NCBI GenBank assembly: GCA_024398665.1 | Contig: JAKSIS010000025.1 | Span: forward strand, 1-32,748 | Origin: Bacteroidaceae bacterium | GTDB lineage: Bacteria; Bacteroidota; Bacteroidia; Bacteroidales; Bacteroidaceae | DNA length: 32,748 nt | Direction: 5' to 3' | In this document: positions 15,851 through 26,650 of the stretch, piece after piece | Numbering within the stretch: the first letter of the stretch is position 1 | Layout of the letters: the number at the start of each line of letters is the position of its first letter | Position numbers and translations under genes: made by a program | The notes under the pieces: generated by a model | The model's database searches: none | What the model saw: the letters and a program-made list of their open reading frames with translations, nothing else | What the model was told of the DNA's origin: nothing

Positions 15851-18226
15851 ATGAAAAGAATCATTTTATCAGCAGTAATTGCCGCTGTCGCAATGACTGC
15901 CGGAGCTCAGGACAAGCTCTACACCAACACGTTCAACTTGAGTCAGGTGGAACTTACTGACGGTCCGTTCAAGCATGCCTTGGACCTTAATGTGAAAGTT
16001 CTTCTTGAATATGACACCGACCGCCTGCTGGCACCTTTCCTCAAGGAAGCCGGACTGCCCAAGAAGGCCGAACTTTTCCCCAACTGGGAAGGTCTGGACG
16101 GACATGTGGGCGGACACTACGTATCGGCCCTGGCCATACACTATGCCGCAACAGGCAACAAGGACTGCTATGACAGGCTGGTCTACATGATTGACGAACT
16201 GGAAAAGTGCCAGAACGCCAACGGTGACGGATATCTGGGCGGTGTGCCAAACAGCAAGCTGCTGTGGGGCAATCTCAAGAAGGGAGATTTCGGGCTGTTC
16301 CGCGGTGCCTGGGTTCCATGGTACAACGTTCATAAGATGTACGCGGGCCTGCGCGACGCATGGCAGTATGCCGGAATAGAGAAGGCAAAGACCATGTTCC
16401 TGAAGTTCTGCGACTGGGGGCTGGAAGAGTTCAAGGACCTGACCGACGCCCAGATGGAACAGATGACAGGCACCGAATTCGGCGGAATGAACGAAATATT
16501 CGCCGATGCGTTCCAGATGACCGGCGAAAGAAAGTACATTGAGGCTGCAAAGCGTTTCCGCCACAAGGACATCTTTGAGAACATGGCAGACGGCAATGAC
16601 AATCTGGACGGCAAGCATGCCAACACACAGGTTCCCAAGGCCGTAGGTTACGCACGCGTGGCAGCTCTCGACAATGACGCACGCGCACGCCAGGCTGCAG
16701 AATTCTTCTGGGACCGTGTGGCCAACCACCGTTCAGTGGTCATAGGAGGCAACAGCCGCAGCGAGCATTTCCCTTCTGCATCGGACTACAAGAGTTACGT
16801 TGAACACCGTGAGGGACCTGAATCCTGCAACACCAACAACATGCTCAAGCTGACAGAATTCCTGTTCGCCATTGACCCCAGGGCTGAATACGCAGACTTC
16901 TATGAGAAGGCCATGTACAACCATATTCTGTCAACACAGCACCCCGAACACGGCGGTTACGTGTATTTCACTTCAATGCGTCCGGGTCACTACCGCGTCT
17001 ATTCGGCCGTAAACCAGGGCATGTGGTGCTGCGTGGGCACAGGTATGGAGAACCACGGCAAGTACGGCGAATTCATCTACACCCATGACGGAGCCAGTGA
17101 ACTGCGCGTGAACCTGTTCATAGCATCAAAGCTGACATGGACTGAAAATCAGGCCGTAATCACTCAGGAGACACAGTTCCCCTATGCCGAATCTTCAAAA
17201 CTGACATTCAAGATGAAGAAGGCAAAGACCTTCCGTCTTATGGTGCGCTGTCCGGAATGGACGACTGACGGCTACAGCATAAAGGTCAACGGCAAGGAAT
17301 ATGCCGCCGGCGCTGAAAAGCAGTCATATGTAGCCATTGAGCGCAAGTGGAAGAACGGTGACGTGGTTGAGATTTCACTGCCCATGAAGACCACCGTCGA
17401 AGCGCTTGACAACCAGCCTTCATACCTGGCCGTAAAGAAGGGCCCCATTGTGCTGGCAGCACGCACAGGTACAAATGACCTGGCAGGTCTGGTGGCCGAT
17501 GACGGCCGCTGGAGCCACATAGCACACGGTTCGCTGACTCCGATTGACGAAACGCCCATCATGATAGGTTCACGCCAGCAGATTGAGCGCAAGCTTGAGA
17601 ACATGCAGCCCGTTGAAGGCAAGCCGCTCCACTTCACCGTTCCCGGCCTGTTTGACAGCAAGCGCTACGCAGACCTTGAACTGGAACCGTTCTACAGCCT
17701 GCATGACAGCCGCTATGCAATATATTTCCTGTCACTTTCAAATGATGACTATGATGCCATGCTGAACAGAATGCGCCAGGCCGAAGAGGCAATGCTGCAG
17801 CTTGACCGCCGCACGGTCGATGCCATAGTCCCCGGCGAACAGCAGCCCGAGGCTGACCACAAGTTCCAGAACGACGGTTCCAATTCAGACCGCCAGGAGA
17901 ACAAGACATACCGTACGGTACGCCGCGGCGGCAGTTTCAGCTATGACCTCTACACTGACGGTAATGAGAAACTGAATCTCTGCATAGGCTACTGGGGCAA
18001 TGAGAACGGCCAGTTCGGCCGTCAGCGCGGACTTGACATTCTCATTGACGGACAGCTGTTCAAGGCTGAAACAGATTTTGCCAACAACGGCCGTGAGGAG
18101 ATTGTACGCAAGGAATACGCCGTTCCTGAAGAACTCATCAAAGGCAAGGAGAAGATACGCATCACCTTCCGTCCCACTGAAGGCGCTGTCTGCCCGCGCA
18201 TCTTTGACATACGCTTCCTGAAGTGA
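15851..18226 (+). CDS. GH127 beta-L-arabinofuranosidase (DUF1680)
   Basis: This 791-residue enzyme has a signal peptide (MKRIILSAVIAAVAMTAGAQ). The (alpha/alpha)6-barrel spans about residues 25-420 and carries the family's metal and nucleophile set: Glu324 and Cys326 in GPESC, and Cys393-Cys394 in MWCCVGTGMENHGKYG. These correspond to the zinc-bound E-x-C and CC of Bifidobacterium HypBA1, in which the first of the paired cysteines is the catalytic nucleophile. Beta-rich domains follow, and about 120 residues at the C-terminus form an additional domain. The activity removes beta-L-arabinofuranose, for example from hydroxyproline-linked arabinans. It is the second gene of a pair with the lipoprotein esterase, and the hairpin at 18242-18288 ends it. 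The related GH146 family has the same cysteines, so linkage preference is not certain. Confidence 0.88.
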   Translation: MKRIILSAVIAAVAMTAGAQDKLYTNTFNLSQVELTDGPFKHALDLNVKVLLEYDTDRLLAPFLKEAGLPKKAELFPNWEGLDGHVGGHYVSALAIHYAATGNKDCYDRLVYMIDELEKCQNANGDGYLGGVPNSKLLWGNLKKGDFGLFRGAWVPWYNVHKMYAGLRDAWQYAGIEKAKTMFLKFCDWGLEEFKDLTDAQMEQMTGTEFGGMNEIFADAFQMTGERKYIEAAKRFRHKDIFENMADGNDNLDGKHANTQVPKAVGYARVAALDNDARARQAAEFFWDRVANHRSVVIGGNSRSEHFPSASDYKSYVEHREGPESCNTNNMLKLTEFLFAIDPRAEYADFYEKAMYNHILSTQHPEHGGYVYFTSMRPGHYRVYSAVNQGMWCCVGTGMENHGKYGEFIYTHDGASELRVNLFIASKLTWTENQAVITQETQFPYAESSKLTFKMKKAKTFRLMVRCPEWTTDGYSIKVNGKEYAAGAEKQSYVAIERKWKNGDVVEISLPMKTTVEALDNQPSYLAVKKGPIVLAARTGTNDLAGLVADDGRWSHIAHGSLTPIDETPIMIGSRQQIERKLENMQPVEGKPLHFTVPGLFDSKRYADLELEPFYSLHDSRYAIYFLSLSNDDYDAMLNRMRQAEEAMLQLDRRTVDAIVPGEQQPEADHKFQNDGSNSDRQENKTYRTVRRGGSFSYDLYTDGNEKLNLCIGYWGNENGQFGRQRGLDILIDGQLFKAETDFANNGREEIVRKEYAVPEELIKGKEKIRITFRPTEGAVCPRIFDIRFLK

Positions 18227-18241
18227 TACATATGCACAAGT

Positions 18242-18288
18242 AAGACAAGTCCCTGCCGCGCACGAAGCACGGCAGGGACTTGTCTTTT
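18242..18288. terminator. Terminator between GH127 and the ATP synthase/ndpA operon
   Basis: Bases 18242-18258 and 18270-18286 form a perfect 17-bp inverted repeat around an 11-base loop, and the + strand has TTTT across 18285-18288. It lies between the converging GH127 gene and the last gene of the ATP synthase operon, so it may serve both. Confidence 0.8.
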
Positions 18289-18304
18289 ACAGCATGTTGC
18301 AGGC

Positions 18305-19330
18305 CTATTCCTCGTTCTGGAAATACAGTTTGTAGAACTTTCCGTGTTCGTCTTCGCCCTGCTCTATGAGATTACGGCTTCCGTGTACGTAGATATGGAA
18401 ATTCTTGTCAAGCTTTATCACACTCTTGTAAAGGCGGTTCTGCTTCTTTACAGCGGTGGGGTTCACATCGAACTGATCCTCAAGCTGCAGCTGGCGCTCA
18501 TCCTGATAGCGCTGCCGGTAATCGTCGAACATGCCCATGACTTCAGGCTGGCCCATGATCTGCTGCTGGAACCCGGCCATTTCAAACTTAGGCGTGTTCT
18601 TGAAGTAGTTCATAGAACGGTTAAGCAGGTCAGCCTGGTCAGCACGGCTCACTTCGAACTGTCTGGGCAGTTCCTGCGCCACGAAGTTACGCGTCATGTC
18701 CATTATGTTCTCAGTCTGGAAATACGAATCCTGGCGGCGTGTCAGGTGGAGATAGTCGTCAATCCAGTATGCGGCCTCCTGGCTGTTGGTCTTGTCAACG
18801 ACAGCCACGTAATACCCCTTTTCACGCTCGAAATTGTAAATGAGACAGCCCTTGTCAAGCTTCTTGAGACTGACGCCCTGAACAGTGCTCATGTCAAACA
18901 CGTCATCTTCATGTTCCACCGTAAGGAAAGTGTCCTTGTTCTCAATCTTGAACAGTCCTATGGCATCGCACTGTTCGGCCCCCACTCCCAGCCCGGTGAT
19001 GTAGGCCACATAGAAGTCACCTCCCTTGATTTTGGGGTGCTGGCAGTTCTCATACAGGTGTGTTGCCAGGTCTACGGAAAAGTCGTAGACCATATCAGGA
19101 TTGTCAAAGATATCGGACACAAGGCGGCAGACACGGTTGTTCTCCAGTCCCGTGTCGTCATGGAAATGGAAACGTTCCTCACTTTTGAACGCACCCACAA
19201 AGTAGTCACTGAGCAGTGTGTTCATGTCTTCTGTCATGGCAAACAGTTTTCTTGAGAGCACAAAGGGCTCGTCATTGGCCTGGTTTCCGACATAGTGAAG
19301 CGCCAGGGCGCTGATTCTGGGTTCGGGCAT
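18305..19330 (-). CDS. ndpA: 37-kDa nucleoid-associated protein (NdpA/YejK family)
   Basis: This 341-residue protein matches the nucleoid-associated NdpA/YejK family (PF04245) along its length. It has the conserved N-terminal start (ISALALHYVGNQ), the block FYVAYITGLGVGAEQCDAIGLFKIE, and the helical C-terminal half with KLYFQ near the end. The family binds the bacterial chromosome; its precise role in Bacteroidota is not known. No signal peptide or membrane segment is present. The ATG is 5 nt after the atpG stop, on the same strand and with no terminator between, so it looks like the tenth gene of the ATP synthase operon. The symbol is by family resemblance. Confidence 0.82.
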   Translation of the reverse strand: MPEPRISALALHYVGNQANDEPFVLSRKLFAMTEDMNTLLSDYFVGAFKSEERFHFHDDTGLENNRVCRLVSDIFDNPDMVYDFSVDLATHLYENCQHPKIKGGDFYVAYITGLGVGAEQCDAIGLFKIENKDTFLTVEHEDDVFDMSTVQGVSLKKLDKGCLIYNFEREKGYYVAVVDKTNSQEAAYWIDDYLHLTRRQDSYFQTENIMDMTRNFVAQELPRQFEVSRADQADLLNRSMNYFKNTPKFEMAGFQQQIMGQPEVMGMFDDYRQRYQDERQLQLEDQFDVNPTAVKKQNRLYKSVIKLDKNFHIYVHGSRNLIEQGEDEHGKFYKLYFQNEE

Positions 19331-19335
19331 AAATG

Positions 19336-20193
19336 TCAGTTGTTCTGACTGCCGCCGGCAAGATCCAACAGTTCGCTGGTGATTGCCTGCTGACGCAGTT
19401 TGTTGTACTGGAGCGTAAGCTCCCCTATCAGTTTGTCGGCATTTTCAGTGGCGGCCTGCATGGCCACGACACGTGCCGCCTGTTCGCTTGCATACGAATC
19501 AAGCACTGCCGAATACAGTTTCATCCTTATCACTTTAGGCAGCAGTGTCTCAATAAGCTGCTCAGCTGACGGTTCAAGAATGTAGTCATTCGCATATCGG
19601 GAACCGCCCGTCTCCACGCTGACCGGCAGCAGAACGGTGTCAACAATCTGCTGTGATCCGGCACTGCGGAAATGCGTATATGAAAGCACCACCTTGTCAA
19701 TGACGCCTTTCAGGTACATGTCCATCAGTTCGTCGGCCAGCGACACGGCCTGGCCGTATACACGCTTTTCCATCATCCCGCTGTAGCCGGTATCGGCTTC
19801 CAGCCCCTCTTTCCGGAATGCATCAGTTATGCGCTCTCCCACGGTGTACACCAGCGGACTCTCTCCTGAGTCGGACAGCTTGGCTATCAGCGACCGGCTG
19901 TGACGGATTATGTTGCCGTTGAATGCTCCGCACAGACTTGAATCCGATGAGAAACATACCACAGCCGTCCTTTTCACTTCACGGCTTACCACCAGCGGCG
20001 AAAGCAGTCCGGCCTGAGGCATAGCGGAAAGAGATGACAGGATATGGTCAAGCTGCCGGACATACGGCAGGGCTGTCTGTATGCTCTGCTGCGCCTTGCG
20101 CAGTTTCACGCTTGAAACCATCTTCATGGCCGAAGTGGTCTTGCGCGTGTTGGACACGGACGCAATCCTGTTCTTTATCTCCTTGAGTGACAT
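19336..20193 (-). CDS. atpG: F1 ATP synthase gamma subunit
   Basis: This 285-residue subunit is the central rotor stalk of F1, turned by the c-ring to drive the alpha3beta3 catalytic cycle. The N-terminal coiled helix (MSLKEIKNRIASVSNTRKTT, then SAMKMVSSVKLRKAQ) and the C-terminal helix (ATENADKLIGELTLQYNKLRQQAIT) are the family's two signature strands of the stalk. The protein is cytoplasmic, bound to F1. It starts one base after the atpA stop and is followed 5 nt later by ndpA. Length and both termini are typical, with no sign of damage. Confidence 0.96.
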   Translation of the reverse strand: MSLKEIKNRIASVSNTRKTTSAMKMVSSVKLRKAQQSIQTALPYVRQLDHILSSLSAMPQAGLLSPLVVSREVKRTAVVCFSSDSSLCGAFNGNIIRHSRSLIAKLSDSGESPLVYTVGERITDAFRKEGLEADTGYSGMMEKRVYGQAVSLADELMDMYLKGVIDKVVLSYTHFRSAGSQQIVDTVLLPVSVETGGSRYANDYILEPSAEQLIETLLPKVIRMKLYSAVLDSYASEQAARVVAMQAATENADKLIGELTLQYNKLRQQAITSELLDLAGGSQNN

Positions 20194-20194
20194 A

Positions 20195-21784
20195 TTACTG
20201 CAATCCCAGTTCCGATTTGGCCATATCGGCTATCTTCTCAATTTCTGCACCTATCTCATCATTCATCTGACCGGCCGCCAGCCTGTCAGTCACGCTTTCA
20301 CTGAAACGGGTGCGCAACAGTTCCACAAAGCGGTCCTCGAATTCATTCACGCGCTCCAGCGGCACATCCTTGAGAAGGCCGTGTATTCCGCAGTAGAGAA
20401 CGGCTATCTGTTCTCCCACCGGCATGGGCGAATACTGCGGCTGTATGAGCAGACGGTTGTTCTTGCGGCCCTTGTCCAGCACCATGGCGGTAATGGGATC
20501 CATGTCACTGCTGAACTTTGAGAAGGCCTCAAGTTCACGGTATTGCGCCTGGTCAATCTTCAGGGTTCCGGCAACCTTCTTCATGGACTTTATCTGAGCG
20601 TTGCCGCCCACACGTGAAACCGATATGCCCACATTCACAGCCGGACGGAAGCCCTGGTTGAACAGGCTTGACTCCAGATAAATCTGACCGTCAGTAATGG
20701 AAATGACGTTTGTGGGAATGTAAGCCGATACGTCACCGGCCTGGGTCTCGATGATTGGCAGTGCAGTAAGCGAACCTCCGCCTTTGACATGCCCTTCAAG
20801 AGACTTGGGAAGGTCATTCATCTTTTCAGCGACCTCCTGCTGGCCTATAATCTTGGCCGCACGCTCAAGCAGACGGGAATGCAGATAGAAGATGTCACCC
20901 GGGTATGCTTCGCGGCCCGACGGACGGCGCAGGATAAGTGACACCTCACGGTAGGCGACAGCCTGCTTTGAAAGGTCGTCGTACACCACAAGGGCATGAC
21001 GGCCGGTATCACGGAAATACTCGCCTATTGCGGCACCTGCCAGAGGTGCATAGTACTGCATTGCGGCAGGGTCAGCAGCCGTAGCGGTGACCACTATGGT
21101 ATAGTCAAGAGCGCCGTGCTGGCGCAGGGTGTTCACAATGGTTGCAACCGTAGAACCTTTCTGGCCCACAGCAACGTAAATGCAGTAGACAGGGTCTCCG
21201 GCCTCAAAGTTGGCACGCTGGTTTATGATTGTGTCAATTGCAATGGCTGTCTTGCCGGTCTGACGGTCGCCTATTATGAGCTCACGCTGGCCGCGCCCTA
21301 TGGGAATCATGGCGTCAATGGCCCTGAGACCTGTCTGCAGGGGCTGCTTCACAGGTTCACGGAACACCACGCCCGGAGCCTTGCGTTCCAGGGGCATCTC
21401 AAAGAACGGACCTTCAATCTCACCCAGTCCGTCAACAGGCTGGCCCAGAGGATTGACTACGCGCCCTACCATCCTTTCACTTACATCAATTGATGCTATA
21501 CGGCCGGTGCGGTGAACTGTCATGTCCTCTTTGATCCTGTCAGTAGGACCCAGCAGAATGGCTCCTACATTGTCCTCCTCAAGATTCATCACTATGGCAC
21601 GGATGCCGTTGTCAAACTCAATCAGTTCATCGGCCTGGGCGTTTTTCAGTCCGTATATGCGGACCACGCCGTCACTCACCTGAAGTACGGTTCCAACCTC
21701 CTGGAAGCTGGCTGACGTGTCTATGCCGCGCAACTGCTCCAGAAGTACGTCCGACACTTCACTTGCCTTTACTGCGTTTGCCAT
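20195..21784 (-). CDS. atpA: F1 ATP synthase alpha subunit
   Basis: This 529-residue subunit carries the non-catalytic nucleotide sites of F1 and forms the alpha3beta3 hexamer with AtpD. The Walker A motif GDRQTGKT is at residues 172-179, and the arginine-finger region ([16 protein letters not shown]) follows near residues 370-385, both as expected. The C-terminal helical bundle has the usual length. The ATG overlaps the atpH stop by one base (TAATG), so translation of the two is likely coupled, and atpG starts one base after this gene. Confidence 0.97.
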   Translation of the reverse strand: MANAVKASEVSDVLLEQLRGIDTSASFQEVGTVLQVSDGVVRIYGLKNAQADELIEFDNGIRAIVMNLEEDNVGAILLGPTDRIKEDMTVHRTGRIASIDVSERMVGRVVNPLGQPVDGLGEIEGPFFEMPLERKAPGVVFREPVKQPLQTGLRAIDAMIPIGRGQRELIIGDRQTGKTAIAIDTIINQRANFEAGDPVYCIYVAVGQKGSTVATIVNTLRQHGALDYTIVVTATAADPAAMQYYAPLAGAAIGEYFRDTGRHALVVYDDLSKQAVAYREVSLILRRPSGREAYPGDIFYLHSRLLERAAKIIGQQEVAEKMNDLPKSLEGHVKGGGSLTALPIIETQAGDVSAYIPTNVISITDGQIYLESSLFNQGFRPAVNVGISVSRVGGNAQIKSMKKVAGTLKIDQAQYRELEAFSKFSSDMDPITAMVLDKGRKNNRLLIQPQYSPMPVGEQIAVLYCGIHGLLKDVPLERVNEFEDRFVELLRTRFSESVTDRLAAGQMNDEIGAEIEKIADMAKSELGLQ

Positions 21785-22347
21785 TATATGATTCTGTTGT
21801 TCTTTTCTATCAGTTCCTTGCGGATACGCTGCAGTTTTGCCGCCACACTGGCGTCAAGACGGTATCCGCCAACCTGCAGCACGAACCCGCCTTCAAGAGC
21901 GGGATCCACAGTATGGGTCCACTCAAGCGTTCCGTGTTCAACACACTCGACAAGTTTCTTTAGGCGCTCCCTGCGTTCATCACCTACAGGAGCCGCCGTA
22001 ACAAGCTGAACCGGCACTATTCCATTGTTTCTGCGGTACAGGTCCATGTAGCTCACCGCCATGAACAGAAGCATGTCGCTGCGCCCTGCTGACACGGCCA
22101 GTCTGAAGAAGCGTGCAAGCGCATCACTGAGAGTTCCTTTCCCGTCAGTGACGACAGTCTCCAGAAGGCTGCACTTCACGCTGTCTTCAAGCGTCGGGTC
22201 TGCCAGACGCTGGCGTATGGCATGCACATGGCGCAGACGTTCAGCCAGGATATGCATTTCTGAATATACCTGTCCGTCCTGGCCCTTCTCTTCAGCGTAC
22301 TGGAGCAGGGCTTTGGCGTATCTGACTGAAACTGTACCCGTATTCAT
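21784..22347 (-). CDS. atpH: F1Fo ATP synthase delta subunit
   Basis: This 187-residue subunit caps the alpha3beta3 hexamer and connects it to the peripheral stalk (subunit b). The N-terminal start [17 protein letters not shown] is the family signature (RYAxAL), and the C-terminal part [26 protein letters not shown] matches the conserved delta ending. It lies in the peripheral stalk on the cytoplasmic side. The gene is 3 nt after atpF and overlaps atpA by one base. Sequence is divergent, as is normal for delta subunits, but length and order fix its identity. Confidence 0.94.
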   Translation of the reverse strand: MNTGTVSVRYAKALLQYAEEKGQDGQVYSEMHILAERLRHVHAIRQRLADPTLEDSVKCSLLETVVTDGKGTLSDALARFFRLAVSAGRSDMLLFMAVSYMDLYRRNNGIVPVQLVTAAPVGDERRERLKKLVECVEHGTLEWTHTVDPALEGGFVLQVGGYRLDASVAAKLQRIRKELIEKNNRII

Positions 22348-22350
22348 GCC

Positions 22351-22848
22351 TTACTTGCCGGTCTTGACGTCTTCTATCATGCGGTCTATCATCTCAAGCT
22401 GCTCCTCATCGGAATCCAACTGCTTGAGGACCACCTTTTCAGCAACCTGTACTGACAGTTCCGCCACCTGACGTCTGAGACTTCTCATAGCCTCCTCCTT
22501 CTCCTGACGGATCTGCTCCCGCGCATCGGATATGATTTTCTCTCCAGCCTCCTTTGCACGGCTTTCCGCTTCTGCAATGATTTCATCACGCCGGTCCGAC
22601 GCTTCCTTCAGGATACGCGCCTTTTCGGCACGCGTCTCCTTGAGCAGCGCATCACACTCGCCCTGAATGCCTTCAAGCCGCTCGGTGGCCTTCCTGGCTG
22701 CATCAAGCGACTTGTCAATGTAGTCACTGCGCCTGTCCACCATACCGGTAATCATGGGAAAGCCCCACTTGACCAGTATGAAGAACACTATTCCGGCAGC
22801 GAGAAGCATCCAGACAAGCGTTCCGACTTCAGGAATCAGCAGGTCCAT
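22351..22848 (-). CDS. atpF: Fo ATP synthase b subunit
   Basis: This 165-residue subunit has one N-terminal membrane helix (residues 9-30, LVWMLLAAGIVFFILVKWGF) and then a long charged alpha-helix rich in Glu, Lys, Arg and Ala, which forms the dimeric peripheral stalk that holds AtpH and the hexamer against rotation. No second, b'-type gene is present, so this is the homodimeric form. It begins at the base directly after the atpE stop and ends 3 nt before atpH. Confidence 0.95.
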   Translation of the reverse strand: MDLLIPEVGTLVWMLLAAGIVFFILVKWGFPMITGMVDRRSDYIDKSLDAARKATERLEGIQGECDALLKETRAEKARILKEASDRRDEIIAEAESRAKEAGEKIISDAREQIRQEKEEAMRSLRRQVAELSVQVAEKVVLKQLDSDEEQLEMIDRMIEDVKTGK

Positions 22849-23115
<267 letters not shown>

Positions 23116-24195
23116 TTATTTGTTGGTTATCTCCTTTTTTCCCTCATGCTCAGGTCTTGACAGACCGATGAATACCGCTGACAGCATTGTGAACACATAT
23201 GCCTGAATGTATGCCACCAGCAGTTCCAGACAGTTCATGAACACCATGAAGAACACTGAAATCACTGTCATGGGCGTTCCTATGAACGGCCCCATACGTG
23301 CTGTAATGAATATTACGCATGTAAGTGACAGGATGATGGCATGCCCTGCTGTCATGTTTGCGAACAGACGTACAGTAAGAGCGAAAGGCTTTGTGAATAT
23401 TCCGATTATCTCAATGAACGGAAGCAGCGGAACTGGTGCCTTGAGGAACACCGGGACATCGGGCCAGAGTATCTCCTTCCAGTATTCGCGGTTACCGAAA
23501 ACGTTGACTGTGAAGAATGTGATCAGGGCCAGGAACAATGTCACGGCAATGTTGCCGGTCACATTGGCACCTGCCGGGAATATGGGAATAAGGCCCATTA
23601 TGTTGCTCAGGAGTATGAAGAAGAACAGCGTGAGCAGCAGCGGCGCATACCGCCTGTAATCCTTGCCTACTGAAGGTTTTATCACATCGTCCACTATCAT
23701 GGCAATGACATACTCCATAAGACCCACGAATCCGCGGGGAGCGGCATCGGACTCACCCCGGCCGCGGTACCAGCGCGCCGTACACATTATTATAATGCAC
23801 AGCAGCGTGCAGTTTATGATAATGCCCAGAGCGACTTTAGTGAGTGACAGGTCCAGCGGTTTGAGTTCGCTTCCGTCCGGCAGCACCTCCATCAGCCGGC
23901 CGGCATGCGCGCCTTCACTGGCGATACGGAAACCGTCATAGCTTCCCGTCTCTTCAAGCTTGTCGGACATGAAGAAATGCCAGCCGCTAACCTTGCTGTA
24001 CAGTATCACAGGCAGGTCAATTATGAAGTCCCGGCTGCCTGTACTAAGAACATGCCACTCATAGGAATCCTTGAGATGTCCGAAAATGATGCCCTTCACA
24101 TCGACTGATTCCTTCTCTTCCGATGCATTGTCCTGCGCAGTTGACGGAAGCGCCCATGCAAGAACCAGAACCAATATGGCAAACAGTTTCTTCAT
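23116..24195 (-). CDS. atpB: Fo ATP synthase a subunit with signal peptide and periplasmic N-extension
   Basis: This 359-residue protein is the stator channel that carries protons to and from the c-ring. The essential arginine is in ALTVRLFANMTAGH, and six or so membrane helices fill the C-terminal two-thirds. Before them lies an N-terminal signal peptide (MKKLFAILVLVLAWALPSTAQ) and about 115 residues of hydrophilic sequence, so the N-terminus is expected in the periplasm. E. coli AtpB is about 270 residues; the extension is a Bacteroidota trait. The start overlaps the preceding membrane-protein gene by 4 nt. Confidence 0.94.
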   Translation of the reverse strand: MKKLFAILVLVLAWALPSTAQDNASEEKESVDVKGIIFGHLKDSYEWHVLSTGSRDFIIDLPVILYSKVSGWHFFMSDKLEETGSYDGFRIASEGAHAGRLMEVLPDGSELKPLDLSLTKVALGIIINCTLLCIIIMCTARWYRGRGESDAAPRGFVGLMEYVIAMIVDDVIKPSVGKDYRRYAPLLLTLFFFILLSNIMGLIPIFPAGANVTGNIAVTLFLALITFFTVNVFGNREYWKEILWPDVPVFLKAPVPLLPFIEIIGIFTKPFALTVRLFANMTAGHAIILSLTCVIFITARMGPFIGTPMTVISVFFMVFMNCLELLVAYIQAYVFTMLSAVFIGLSRPEHEGKKEITNK

Positions 24196-24569
24196 GATTT
24201 CTTCTCCCCCTTCATGAAATGCACGGTTTCATATGCCATGAGCACAAGATAGAACACCGCGAACGTTATGGCAAACGGCAGCAGATATTCCCTTACTGCC
24301 ACACAATAGACAAGAATGAATACGGCTGATAGCAGCATACGGCAAACCCTGTATGCCATGAAAATGAAACTGCGGTCCTTATGTTTCCTTTCACAGCGGC
24401 GTCTTATAAGGACAAACATAATGTGAACCAGCAGGAAGAACAGCGGAACAAGGAACAGAAGCGGCGGAAACTGTGCCGGAGCGAATATGCGCAGCATGGT
24501 CACAGCCACCAGTGTAAGGACCGATGTCAGTGCAATGTAATTGACTGAAAACCACTTGTTCCTGTTCAT
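24192..24569 (-). CDS. Four-helix membrane protein in the AtpI position
   Basis: This 125-residue protein has four hydrophobic segments (about 10-28, 33-53, 69-88 and 92-114) with a basic loop RRRCERKHKDRS between the second and third. It starts one base after atpC and overlaps atpB by 4 nt, so it is translated as part of the ATP synthase operon. Its position suggests an AtpI/AtpZ-like assembly or Mg2+ factor for the c-ring, but I cannot confirm sequence similarity by eye, so the role is inferred from position and topology only. Confidence 0.7.
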   Translation of the reverse strand: MNRNKWFSVNYIALTSVLTLVAVTMLRIFAPAQFPPLLFLVPLFFLLVHIMFVLIRRRCERKHKDRSFIFMAYRVCRMLLSAVFILVYCVAVREYLLPFAITFAVFYLVLMAYETVHFMKGEKKS

Positions 24570-24570
24570 A

Positions 24571-24807
24571 TCATTCCATACATACTGTTACCGTATCATT
24601 TGCAACCTCCACGAATCCTCCGTCCGTATCGAACCCGATGTCACCATTCTCAGTCCGGCACACCACCCTTCCTTTCTCAAGTGAGGAAATGATGGGGGCA
24701 TGACCCTTCAGGACCGAAAAGCTTCCGGCTGTCCCGGGCAGTGTCACGCTTTCGGCCTGACCCTCAAAGAGGAGCTGCTGCGGAGTGAGTATCCGTATAT
24801 AGGGCAT
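24571..24807 (-). CDS. atpC: F1 ATP synthase epsilon subunit, short form
   Basis: This 78-residue subunit has only the N-terminal beta-sandwich domain (start IRILTPQQLLFEGQAESVTLPGTAG; LKGHAPIISSLEKG). The C-terminal helical hairpin that inhibits ATP hydrolysis in E. coli and Bacillus is missing; the E. coli protein is about 139 residues. It still should couple gamma to the c-ring. It follows atpD by 6 nt and precedes the AtpI-position gene by 1 nt. The short form is common in Bacteroidota, so it is not a truncation. Control of ATP hydrolysis must come from elsewhere. Confidence 0.94.
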   Translation of the reverse strand: MPYIRILTPQQLLFEGQAESVTLPGTAGSFSVLKGHAPIISSLEKGRVVCRTENGDIGFDTDGGFVEVANDTVTVCME

Positions 24808-24813
24808 GGCGGC

Positions 24814-26529
<1,716 letters not shown>

Positions 26530-26594
26530 CTAACTTTGTTTCAACAATTGCAATAATCCTTTTTAATACAGACTCCCGAATAGTATTATCGTCT

Positions 26595-26618
26595 CCCCTT
26601 GCCTGTGAAGGTAGGGGG
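26595..26618 (-). terminator. Possible terminator downstream of the cation exchanger gene
   Basis: CCCCTTGCCT (26595-26604) and AGGTAGGGGG (26609-26618) can pair over 10 bp with two G-U-type pairs and a 4-base loop. It lies after the stop of the - strand exchanger gene, but no U-run follows on the - strand, so this is a weak call. Confidence 0.3.
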
Positions 26619-26650
26619 ATTCTTTTGAATACATGCCAACGGCTGAATCT

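Noticed and set aside
15869-16729. Long - strand open frame within the GH127 gene
   Set aside because: It is antisense to a GH127 gene with intact catalytic residues and has no recognisable domain, so it is taken as a shadow frame.
18344-19255. Long + strand open frame opposite the nucleoid-associated protein gene
   Set aside because: It is an antisense shadow of the gene on the other strand, and the - strand protein matches a known family over its full length.
24192-24569. Firm assignment of this gene as atpI
   Set aside because: Topology and position fit, but no AtpI motif can be seen, so no symbol was given.
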